Source: Planctomycetota bacterium (GTDB taxonomy: Bacteria > Planctomycetota > UBA1135 > GCA-002686595). Taken from it: DNA of 32,979 bases. The notes below the pieces were generated by a model, which saw only the letters and a list, made by a program, of their open reading frames with translations, was not told the origin of the DNA and ran no database searches. The stretch spans positions 1 to 32,979 of the forward strand of contig JAQWJQ010000264.1 in assembly GCA_029248265.1 (NCBI GenBank), read 5' to 3'. This document shows, piece after piece, positions 16,661 to 24,378 of the stretch (the first letter of the stretch is position 1; each line of letters opens with the position of its first letter). The position numbers and the translations under genes are program-made.

Positions 16661-17941
16661 ATGACACGACGAAGTGAACGTGCCGCGTGCTCTGAGTACG
16701 CCAACCTCTCCAGACGGGGCTTCCTGCGAACGGCGGCAGCGGGAGCAGCGGCCACCTCGGCCATGCCCCGGATCGCCTTCAGCGCAGCGCGCGGGAGCGG
16801 CGCTGGCGCGCAGCGTGATGTCCTGATCAACGTCTTCCTCCGTGGAGGGATGGACGGGCTCAGCGCGGTCGTGCCCTACGGCGACCCGGACTATGCGTCG
16901 TCACGGGGGCCGCTCGCCATCCCGGGCCCCTCCTCTGGCAACGGGTCAGTGGACCTGGACGGGACCTTCTGCCTGTCGCCGTCGGCTGCGCCGCTCCACA
17001 CGCCCTACGCGGACGGCCGACTCCTTGTCGTCCACGCCGCGGGCGCGCCGATCCACACGCTCTCTCACTTCGCTGGCATGCGCCGCTGGGAGACCGCGAC
17101 GCCGCTGAGCAACTCGCTCCCGCTCTCCGAGGGCTGGGTCTCGCGTCACCTCAGCACCGTCTCCCCTCTGGGTAGCGGGACCGTCCGAGCGCTGTCGGTC
17201 TCCGCGCTCCTGCCGTGGACGCTCACTGGAGCGCCCGGGGCTATCCCGATCGTGGTGCCTCAGACCTACGCGTTCCCCGGTGAGATCTCCACGGCGCTCG
17301 AGCGGAGGCAGGTGCTGGCGGACATGTACTCCCCTCAGCCCGCCCCGATGGGCCCTGCGGCGACCAGCGCGCTCGACGCGCTGGATCAGTTGGGAGGCGT
17401 GCAGTTCTCAAGCTACACCCCGTCCAACGGCGCGGTCTATCCCGGGGGGCCCTTCGGTGGCGGCCTCCGTTCGGTTGCGACGATGCTGAAGGCGGGCCTG
17501 GACCTCGAGTGCTGCGTCGTGGACTTCGACGGTTGGGACCACCACGTTCAGATGGGCCCGCTCAGCGGCACCTATGCGAGCATGCTGGACACCTTCGCGC
17601 GAGCCCTGGAGGCCTTCTACCTGGACCTGAAGAACTCCGGCATCGGATACACCCTCGTGGCCCACTCCGAGTTCGGCCGCCGGGTCGCGCCCAACCTCAG
17701 CGACGGCTGCGACCACGGCTTCGGGAACGCCATGTACCTCATGGGCGACGGGGTCGACGGCGGTCGCGTCCTGACCCAGTGGCCGGGGCTGGCGCCCACG
17801 AACCTGAATCAGGGGGACCTCGACGTCACGATCGACTATCGAGATGTCCTCTTCGAGGTCGCAGAGCGGCGGCTCGGGAGCCCCGACGCCAGCGTGCTCT
17901 TCCCTGGTCATACCCCGACGCTGCTCGGCGTCACGATCTAG
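16661..17941 (+). CDS. DUF1501 family Tat-exported protein
   Basis: A 426-aa protein with a twin-arginine signal (SRRGFLRTAAAGAAATSAM), so exported folded. DUF1501 belongs to the alkaline-phosphatase-like superfamily. Visible signatures are LINVFLRGGMDGLSAVVPYGDPDY near the start, DGWDHH, then EFGRRVAPNLSDGCDHGFGNAMYLMGDGV, which supply the conserved Asp/His residues of the fold. A GGAG 8 nt before the ATG may serve as ribosome binding site. Likely co-transcribed with DUF1800. Substrate is unknown; some relatives are annotated as sulfatase-like, but I see no sulfatase Cys/Ser signature. Confidence 0.92.
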   Translation: MTRRSERAACSEYANLSRRGFLRTAAAGAAATSAMPRIAFSAARGSGAGAQRDVLINVFLRGGMDGLSAVVPYGDPDYASSRGPLAIPGPSSGNGSVDLDGTFCLSPSAAPLHTPYADGRLLVVHAAGAPIHTLSHFAGMRRWETATPLSNSLPLSEGWVSRHLSTVSPLGSGTVRALSVSALLPWTLTGAPGAIPIVVPQTYAFPGEISTALERRQVLADMYSPQPAPMGPAATSALDALDQLGGVQFSSYTPSNGAVYPGGPFGGGLRSVATMLKAGLDLECCVVDFDGWDHHVQMGPLSGTYASMLDTFARALEAFYLDLKNSGIGYTLVAHSEFGRRVAPNLSDGCDHGFGNAMYLMGDGVDGGRVLTQWPGLAPTNLNQGDLDVTIDYRDVLFEVAERRLGSPDASVLFPGHTPTLLGVTI

Positions 17942-18076
17942 GAAGACCGCGTGGGGGTGGGGCCGCTCCTCCGCGCTCACGGGGCCTTGCGGTGGGCCCT
18001 CACGCGGCGCGGGCGGCGCCATGACTCGTGCTCAGGGCCCCAGGCCGTGCCCGAGACCCCGAGCGGAGGTGGGATC

Positions 18077-18120
18077 CACGTCGACGTGCGCAGGGCCTGA
18101 CGTGGGCGTGCTGCGCAGCA
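18077..18120. repeat. Two perfect 12-bp palindromes in convergent gap
   Basis: CACGTCGACGTG (18077-18088) and TGCTGCGCAGCA (18109-18120) lie 20 bp apart in the 223-bp gap between the convergent DUF1501 and small-peptide genes. Each could form a short RNA stem or bind a dimeric protein. No other gene is visible in the gap. Confidence 0.4.
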
Positions 18121-18132
18121 TGGACGGAAGGG

Positions 18133-18150
18133 AGGGGAGAGGTCCCCCCT
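18133..18150 (-). terminator. Candidate terminator after the peptide gene
   Basis: On the minus strand AGGGG (8-nt loop) CCCCT forms a GC stem starting 15 bp after the peptide stop codon, within a longer G-run/C-run. There is no U-tract. It is a plausible end for the radical SAM/peptide operon. Confidence 0.35.
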
Positions 18151-18164
18151 GGCGGTCGGTCAGG

Positions 18165-18341
18165 TCACTTGTCGAAGACGTTCGTCTCGCTCGGGCTGAT
18201 GCGCTCCTCGACGGTCTCGACCGTGAGGTCGAGGCCCTCGAGGTCGAGGGCTTCTCCGCCTGCAGCGGCGGAGGTCTCATTGTCCTTGGCGGACACCTCG
18301 TCGTTCTCGAGGTCATCCCTTTGGTCTTTGTTCTGATTCAT
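18165..18341 (-). CDS. Small acidic peptide, candidate RiPP precursor
   Basis: A 58-aa ORF starting at ATG 18339-18341, inside a longer track ORF whose N-terminal part overlaps the radical SAM gene. The sequence is acidic (17 Asp/Glu against 5 Lys/Arg), has no Cys, Trp, Tyr or His, and splits into a polar N-terminus, an Ala/Gly hinge (SAAAGGEA), a helical-looking LDLEGLDLTVETVEERI and a short C-terminal end (SPSETNVFDK). It lies 37 bp downstream of two radical SAM genes on the same strand. Size, composition and position fit a leader-core precursor, with the last 8-11 residues as candidate core. I do not recognise the family. No Shine-Dalgarno precedes it. It could instead be an unrelated small protein. 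Confidence 0.62.
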   Translation of the reverse strand: MNQNKDQRDDLENDEVSAKDNETSAAAGGEALDLEGLDLTVETVEERISPSETNVFDK

Positions 18342-18378
18342 CGTCGGTGGGGTGGGCAGAGATGGGAGGGGCAGAGGC

Positions 18379-20682
18379 TCAGCCTCGCGCGGTCGCGAGA
18401 GCCTTGGGAGCGGACGTGGGAGTCGCGGCCGCGCGCAACACCCCGAGGCGGTGGAGCTCGGCGGCGAACTGCTCGAGCTTTTGGATCGCGGCGTCGGAGG
18501 CGCCGGCGTCTCGCTGGGCCTCCACGAGGGCGCCGAGCGTCCCGCACTCACGCAGCGCGGAGAGGACGCGGGAGCCACCGTCTCGCAGCTCGACGAACTC
18601 GCCGTTCTCCGGGTCGTACAGCAGGAAGCGCTCCTTGGGATCGAGGGGCGGCAGCTTCTCCTCGGCCACGCGATCAGCGTCCCGGACGTAGCGGCCCGTG
18701 AGGAAGTCCGGGCGGGCGGCGCGGGCGAGTGGGTCGCCGAGGGTGCGGACCGCATCGGAGTGGCTGAAGCCAAGGGGGATACTGACGAGCCCGCGGCTCA
18801 CGGTCAGCTCGGGCTCGGCCTGCCGCTCAGCGCGCGCCGCCGTGCGCTCGGCGCAGCGCTCGGAGAAGCCCTGGGGTGTCTCTCCAGCGGCGAGGTGGAG
18901 GAAGTAGTGACTCTTCTGCATGAAGTAGAAGATGTTGTCCCCTGAGAAGATGGCGAGGTTGCGGCGGAACGAGGCCATCATCTCCTCGAACATCTCCGCG
19001 GCCTCCTCCTGGGTCATCCCCACGTCGGCCTCGTAGTCGTGGTAGAGGGCGAGGTCACCCGGCGCGTCGAGGACGCGGATGCCGAACTGCTCGGGCTCCT
19101 TGTAGGTCTTCGCGACCTCGTCGATGTGGAAGGTCTGGAGGGAGACCTCGCGGATGATGTCCGCGTGCTGCTCGATGAACTCGAGGGTCGCGCGTGCCTC
19201 CTCACGGGTCTCGGTCGGGAACCCGACCATCGCGTAGAAGGTCACGCTGATGTTGGCCTCCGTGCAGTTGCGGGCGACCTCCACCACCGACTTCAGGCTC
19301 TGACCCTTCATCATCATCTTCAGGATCCGCTTGGTTGCAGACTCGAAGCCGAAGAGCAGCTTGCGGCACCCGGACTCGTAGAGCCGCCTCGCGCCGTCGG
19401 CGTCATAGGCCTTCGGCTCGATGCGGGCGTCCGCCCACCAGGTGATGCCGGCCTCGGCTTCGATCAGCTGCTCGGGGAGATCCTTGATCATCCCCGGGGG
19501 CATGCAGTCGGTGATGAAGTTGAAGTGCGTCGAGGAGTAGCGGTCGCGGAGCTCGACCACGTGCCGGGCGATGGTCTCAGAGGAGCGCGTGCGGTACCCC
19601 GGGCCGATGACCGTGGGCAGGGTGCAGAAGGTGCACTCGCCGTAGTAGCAGCCTCGGTTGACGTCGTAAGGGATCACGACCTGCGGGGAGAAGTACTTGT
19701 CCAGCGGGAGCCCCTCGAGGTCCGGCGCTGGCGCGTCATCGAGCTTGATCGGGTGGGCCGACATGTTCTTGACCACCACGGGCTCCTCCGGGTTGGAGCG
19801 GTCCCACCAGGCGAGGCTCCCGACGTCGTGGAGCGGTTCCCCGGTCCGGAGCGCCTCGCAGAGCATCAGCAGGGGCCGCTCGCCCTCGTGGAAGACGATC
19901 GAATCAAAGCACTCCGCCATGCCAGGCGCAGCCATGACCTTGTCGCCGATGTAGGCGAGGAAGCCGCCGCCCATGGTGATGTGGCAGTCGGGGAGGGCCG
20001 CCTTCACCATCCGCGCCAGGGTGAGGGCGGGGATCAGTTGGCTGCCGTAGAGCACCGAGAGCCCCAGGAGCTTGGGCTTCCTCGCGAGCAGTCGGGGCAT
20101 GACCTGCTCTCGGTAGAACTCGATGAAGGGGTTCTGCTCCTCGTCCAACGTGGCCGCGAGCACCTCCTCACTGGAGTCGTTCGAGTAGGCCATCGTGAAG
20201 TTGTGGGGGGTGAGCTCGCTCGGGTAGTGCGCCGAGGAGATCAGCCGGAGCCCGTGGTAGAGCGTCCGCACCGCGGGGACGTAGCGGTCGGGGTCCCAGA
20301 ACCCGCGCTCGCTGTCCACAGGGTGGTCCTGCCCGCGGAGGATGGCCTTGGCCGACTCGACCCGGTCGATGAGGGACTGCGCAGAGGCCGCGCTCTCAGC
20401 GGCCGCGCGCCAGGCGCGCATCTGGCCCAAGGGCAAGCGGTCCCCCTGGAAGCGCTCGAGGGGGAGCCTGCGCTCGACCTTCTCCGCGGCGCGGGTCAGT
20501 GACTCGGCGGTGAGGAAGTGGTCAAAGGCCTCGACCGAGAGGTCCATCTGGTCCACGTCCGAGTAGCCGCTCGCGTGAAGCCAGGCCTTGAGGCAGGGGA
20601 GGGCCAGATGAGGTTGAGTCCAGTGCCCTTGCGGGGGGAACGCGAGGGTGACCGGGAAGTCGTTGCTGGGGAGCTGGATCAT
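18379..20682 (-). CDS. B12-binding-type radical SAM protein with C-terminal RRE-like domain
   Basis: The true start is ATG 20680-20682 (MIQLPSNDF), which overlaps the upstream stop as ATGA, giving 767 aa; the track ORF adds 135 shadow codons. The N-terminal region begins LAFPPQGHWTQPHLALPCLKAWL and continues after an insert into a cobalamin-binding-like Rossmann domain (about 200-285, PKLLGLSVLYGSQ; MGGGFLAYIG; VFHEGERPLLML). The radical SAM domain carries NRGCYYGECTFC (Cys345, 350, 353), i.e. CX4CX2C, then GCRKLLFGFESATKR. The last ~90 residues (RFLLYDPENGEFVELRDGGSRVL, ending LHRLGVLR) resemble PqqD-like RiPP recognition elements. B12-type enzymes in RiPP loci commonly methylate unactivated carbons; that role is an inference here. 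Confidence 0.85.
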   Translation of the reverse strand: MIQLPSNDFPVTLAFPPQGHWTQPHLALPCLKAWLHASGYSDVDQMDLSVEAFDHFLTAESLTRAAEKVERRLPLERFQGDRLPLGQMRAWRAAAESAASAQSLIDRVESAKAILRGQDHPVDSERGFWDPDRYVPAVRTLYHGLRLISSAHYPSELTPHNFTMAYSNDSSEEVLAATLDEEQNPFIEFYREQVMPRLLARKPKLLGLSVLYGSQLIPALTLARMVKAALPDCHITMGGGFLAYIGDKVMAAPGMAECFDSIVFHEGERPLLMLCEALRTGEPLHDVGSLAWWDRSNPEEPVVVKNMSAHPIKLDDAPAPDLEGLPLDKYFSPQVVIPYDVNRGCYYGECTFCTLPTVIGPGYRTRSSETIARHVVELRDRYSSTHFNFITDCMPPGMIKDLPEQLIEAEAGITWWADARIEPKAYDADGARRLYESGCRKLLFGFESATKRILKMMMKGQSLKSVVEVARNCTEANISVTFYAMVGFPTETREEARATLEFIEQHADIIREVSLQTFHIDEVAKTYKEPEQFGIRVLDAPGDLALYHDYEADVGMTQEEAAEMFEEMMASFRRNLAIFSGDNIFYFMQKSHYFLHLAAGETPQGFSERCAERTAARAERQAEPELTVSRGLVSIPLGFSHSDAVRTLGDPLARAARPDFLTGRYVRDADRVAEEKLPPLDPKERFLLYDPENGEFVELRDGGSRVLSALRECGTLGALVEAQRDAGASDAAIQKLEQFAAELHRLGVLRAAATPTSAPKALATARG

Positions 20683-22700
20683 GGCGCCTGGTTCAGGGTG
20701 ATTTGCTGAGCGGGGAGGCCGGGGGGGGCGGCCGCGACGTCCGCAGGTGGAATGAGGACGCCGGATTGAATCAGTCCGCTGGCGGCGTCGCGGACGCCGG
20801 GGGCCTCGAGGGCCGCGGAGATTTGGGCGTGGGCCTTCGGGCTCTTGGCCTGCGCCAGCGCCTCGGCGAGGCGCACGGAGCCGCCGGAGAGCCTCACCGT
20901 ACGAACGCCCGATAGCCGGCCAGGGAGCGGGGTCGGGGCGACGACCGCGAAGGTCAAGTCGTCCGGTCCCAGGAGCCCCTCGGGTGACGCCTGGTCCGAG
21001 CCCGTCGTGGCGCGCCTCTTGATCAGGGCGTCCGTGGCTGAGCCGAGGTCGAGCTTCGTGGTGAGGAGCTCTGCGCCCAGGGACCATCGGCCTTGCCGCG
21101 CGCGCCGGGGGCCCCGGGCAGAGACGCGAATAAGGGCGTTCTCCCAGCGCAGGAGGGCATCGATGAGCGGGGCCGCCGTTGAACGCGCCACGCGGAGGCG
21201 GGCGAACGTCTCGAACGTTCGGCCGTCGGCCCTGAGCTCGCGTGCGAGCGTGAGGATGGACCCGCCTGAGAGGGACGCGAGCGCGCTCACCGAACGAGGG
21301 TAGCGCATCAGGGTCTCGCCAAATTCCCCGCTCAGGAAGACCAGCTCCGCCAGCTGCGCCTCCGGGTAGGGCAGCAGAGACCAGGTGGAGAACAGGTCCG
21401 GGTGCCCGAGGATCAGCGCCCTCTCCGCGGCGGACTCCCCCGCGCCGAGCGCCATGTCGGGTGGGACTCCAGGGATCGGACTCGAGCTCTCCGCGAGCTC
21501 CTCACCGAGGGCGCAGCCCGGCTGAGGATTCACGAGGTGGAGTGAGAGGTTGACCCCGGCGCGCAGCGCCGCGGAGGCGCAGAACTCCAGGGACTCGTTC
21601 AGCTCACCGTCGCCTTCCCCGGGCAAGCCCAGGATGAGGGAGAGGATCGGCGTGACCCCTGCGGCGGCGCAGTCGTCGACGACCTGGAGGAGGTCGACGT
21701 CGTCTCGCATGCCCTTCTGGTTGGCGGCGCGGACCGTCGCAGACGCGGACTCGATCCCGAGCAGGACGCGGTCACACCCCGCGCTCCCCATGCGGCGAAG
21801 GAGCTCGGCGTCCAGGTGGTCGGCGCGCGCCCGGACCTCCCAGGGGACCCGGACCTCACGTTCCACGAGCCGCTCGCAGAGGGCGAGGGCGTGGGCCCGG
21901 TCTGCGCCGAAGAGGTCGTGGCAAAGGTAGGCGCGCCGGGCTCCAGGGATGCCCCTGAGCGCAGCGATCTCATCCGCGAGGCGGGCGGCCGGGAGAGGCC
22001 GCGATCGGCGGCGCCACGTTCGGCCGATGGAGCAGAACGAGCAGTCGTAGGCGCAGCCTCGGCCGGAGTCGATCGGCACGAGCCCGTCCATCTCGCCGGT
22101 GATCTCCTTGTACCTCGCGATCGGGGGGAGGAGGTCCCAGGCGTAGGCCGGGAGCCCCTCGAGGTCTCGGATCATGGCTCGGTCCGGGGCGCGTCGGACC
22201 TCTCCTTCAGCGCGGAAGGTGATCCCATCCACGCTGCCTGCCGCGGGGAGACCGCCCGTCAAGGCCTCGCAGAGCTCGACGACCGTGACCTCGCCCTCGC
22301 CTCGGGCCACGAGGTCGATCGCCGGGAAGCGCTCGAGGATCGTGATGTCGACGCCGTGGACCCCGGGGCCGCCCAGCGCGATCGGCACGGTGGGCCAGCT
22401 CTCCTTGAGCTGCTCGGCGATGAGCAGCGCGATGGGCAGGGTCGCGCCCATGACTGAGAGGCCCACGATGTCCGGGCGCCCGCGGCGAGCGAGGAGCGCC
22501 GCCGCGGCTGCGGCGAGCGCGTCGCCCCCGGGGAGGTCCCCGATCCCGAGCCGAAAGGCGAGGTCCTCGAGCGCGACGTCATGGTCAGCCTCTCGCAGCG
22601 CGCCGCCGAGCCTCAAAAGGCCCGGGGGGGGCATTGAGTAGCCGAACGTGTCGGCGTGGGGGGAGGAGGCGAGCAGAATCTTCAACGGAACGGGGGGCAT
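20679..22700 (-). CDS. B12-binding-type radical SAM protein, second of pair
   Basis: A 673-aa protein with N-terminal cobalamin-binding-like fold (LKILLASSPHADTFGYSMPPPGLLRLGGAL; DIVGLSVMGATLPIALLIAEQL; IALGGPGVHG; VARGEGEVTVVELC). The radical SAM core has GRGCAYDCSFC (Cys216, 220, 223; canonical CX3CX2C) and GCDRVLLGIESAS. A long C-terminal region of unknown fold ends with a winged-helix-like stretch (about 595-660, VRTVRLSGGSVRLAEALAQ ... GLIQSGVLIPP), possibly a diverged recognition element. It is the first gene of the operon and overlaps the next by ATGA. TAGGCT lies directly against the annotated ATG (22701-22706), so either the promoter is further upstream or the true start is a later codon. 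The two enzymes share architecture but little sequence. Confidence 0.85.
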   Translation of the reverse strand: MPPVPLKILLASSPHADTFGYSMPPPGLLRLGGALREADHDVALEDLAFRLGIGDLPGGDALAAAAAALLARRGRPDIVGLSVMGATLPIALLIAEQLKESWPTVPIALGGPGVHGVDITILERFPAIDLVARGEGEVTVVELCEALTGGLPAAGSVDGITFRAEGEVRRAPDRAMIRDLEGLPAYAWDLLPPIARYKEITGEMDGLVPIDSGRGCAYDCSFCSIGRTWRRRSRPLPAARLADEIAALRGIPGARRAYLCHDLFGADRAHALALCERLVEREVRVPWEVRARADHLDAELLRRMGSAGCDRVLLGIESASATVRAANQKGMRDDVDLLQVVDDCAAAGVTPILSLILGLPGEGDGELNESLEFCASAALRAGVNLSLHLVNPQPGCALGEELAESSSPIPGVPPDMALGAGESAAERALILGHPDLFSTWSLLPYPEAQLAELVFLSGEFGETLMRYPRSVSALASLSGGSILTLARELRADGRTFETFARLRVARSTAAPLIDALLRWENALIRVSARGPRRARQGRWSLGAELLTTKLDLGSATDALIKRRATTGSDQASPEGLLGPDDLTFAVVAPTPLPGRLSGVRTVRLSGGSVRLAEALAQAKSPKAHAQISAALEAPGVRDAASGLIQSGVLIPPADVAAAPPGLPAQQITLNQAP

Positions 22701-22791
22701 AGCCTAGCCCGTCGCACGGCAGATCGGGAGGCTCAGGCGGCCTCAAGGAGCTACGATCCGGCCCGAAGGATCGTTGGCTGGATCCAGTTGA

Positions 22792-24309
22792 ATGAGACAC
22801 CTCCTCGACGACCAAGGGAATCCCCGAGCCCGCTCCGCTTGGCTGGAGTGGGCGCCGGTGATCGTGGCGCTGCTGCACGCGGCGACGCTCTTCGATGTCG
22901 GGCCGGTGGATGACGACTACATCGTCTATCGATACGCCCGGCACTGGGTTGAGGGGCTGGGCCCGGTCTTCAATCCCGGGGAAGTGCCGGTGGGCGGGGT
23001 GACGAGCCCGGGCTGGTTCCTCCTCGCGGCGCTGGGCCTGTGGGGAGGAGCCTCACCCGCGGTATGGACTCCGCTGGTCGGGGCCTCGAGCTTCGCGCTG
23101 CTGGTGTTCGTCGTCGGTCGATGGGCCCGGGCACGGGACAGGAGCCGCTTCGCCGAGCTGGCGCCATGGGCGGTCGCCGTGTCGCCCGCGGTTGCCTGGC
23201 ACGCGGTGGCCGGCCTCGGGACCATGCCCCTGGCGGCGGCGATCGCCCTCGGCTTTCACCGCTGGGCGCGCTGGGCCGCGGGAGAGGCGCAGGGGGTGGC
23301 GCTTCCCGGGCTGGCGTTCGCCGTCGCATGCACGCTTCGCGTCGAGGCGCTGGTCCCCTGGGCGGCGTGCGTGGTCGCCATGCGGCCCGCGCGGAGACTC
23401 GGGGTGACCGAGGTCTGGTGGATGGCCTCGCCGCTCCTCGCGCTCTTGGTGCTCTCCGGCCTGAGGTGGGAGTGGTTCGGAAGCCTCACGCCCCACGCGC
23501 TCGGGCTGAAGGCGCTCCCGCTCGCGGTCGAACTCGAGTACGGCGCTCGCTATCTCGTGCGATCGCTCTCCGAGGGAGGTCTCTCCTTGATGCTTCTCCT
23601 CGCGGTCCTCGTGCCGCGGACGGACCAGGAGGGGCGGGCGATCTCCCTCGCCGCCCTCGGGTCCCTGGTCGCCGTCCTCGGAGTCGGCGGGGACTGGATG
23701 GTCTACTCGAGGTTCCTGGTCCCGTTCGTGGGGGTCGGCGCCGTCGGCGCAGTTGGAATGGTCGCAGGCCTCGGTCGAGGGCGGCTGCGGGTGCTCCCGG
23801 CTGCCGGCGCGGCGGTGCTCGTGGTCGCGTTGCCCGGGGCGGGCTTGGTTGCGAGGCCCCAGGCCGTCTTCGAGCAGCGCTTCTTCGAGCACCACTGGCT
23901 GCGGATGGGGGCGGCCTTCGGTGACCTCGCGCCGGCAGGGAGCGCTGTCGGGGTGTCGCCGATCGGAGCGTTCGGGTGGGCCTCTCGGCTCCCGGTGGTG
24001 GACATCCTCGGCCTGACCCACGGGGCCTTCCTGCAGCAACCGCCGGACCTCGGGGGAGTCAAGGTCAAGGGGCATCACCGGCACGACGGGAGCTGGGTCC
24101 TGGACCAAGCGCCGGACTACCTGATCCTCGGGAACGGGGTGATCCAGCCTCAAACGGGCACTCTCGATGCGAACCCCTGGGAGGCGGACATCTTGGCGGA
24201 CCCGCGCTTCCATCGGATGTATCGGCCCCTCAGTCTCGTCCTCGAGGAGGGCGGCAGAGAATCGGTCGTGCCGTACTTCGCGCGGGCAGGCGTCCGCGCG
24301 GTCCGCTGA
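22792..24309 (+). CDS. GT-C type membrane glycosyltransferase-like protein
   Basis: A 505-aa polytopic membrane protein with about nine hydrophobic segments. The N-terminal loop DDDYIVYRYARHWVEGLGPVFNPGE followed by TSPGWFLLAALG matches the acidic first-loop pattern of GT-C transferases related to mycobacterial AftB and the ArnT/PMT group, which use polyprenyl-phosphate sugars. A second family feature is GGDWMVYSRFLVPFVGVG. The C-terminal ~130 residues form a soluble domain outside the membrane. It diverges from the radical SAM operon across a 91-bp gap with TACGAT (near 22752) as a possible -10. Sugar and acceptor cannot be told. A role in the peptide system is possible by location only. Confidence 0.75.
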   Translation: MRHLLDDQGNPRARSAWLEWAPVIVALLHAATLFDVGPVDDDYIVYRYARHWVEGLGPVFNPGEVPVGGVTSPGWFLLAALGLWGGASPAVWTPLVGASSFALLVFVVGRWARARDRSRFAELAPWAVAVSPAVAWHAVAGLGTMPLAAAIALGFHRWARWAAGEAQGVALPGLAFAVACTLRVEALVPWAACVVAMRPARRLGVTEVWWMASPLLALLVLSGLRWEWFGSLTPHALGLKALPLAVELEYGARYLVRSLSEGGLSLMLLLAVLVPRTDQEGRAISLAALGSLVAVLGVGGDWMVYSRFLVPFVGVGAVGAVGMVAGLGRGRLRVLPAAGAAVLVVALPGAGLVARPQAVFEQRFFEHHWLRMGAAFGDLAPAGSAVGVSPIGAFGWASRLPVVDILGLTHGAFLQQPPDLGGVKVKGHHRHDGSWVLDQAPDYLILGNGVIQPQTGTLDANPWEADILADPRFHRMYRPLSLVLEEGGRESVVPYFARAGVRAVR

Positions 24310-24378
24310 GAGCGCTGGGGTCGGGCGCGGCGATTGAGCCGCAGTGGACGCGCTCGGCGTCGCCCGTTCGCCCGTCGC

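Noticed and set aside
19039-20502. 487-aa plus-strand ORF
   Set aside because: Antisense to the first radical SAM gene, which has conserved motifs.
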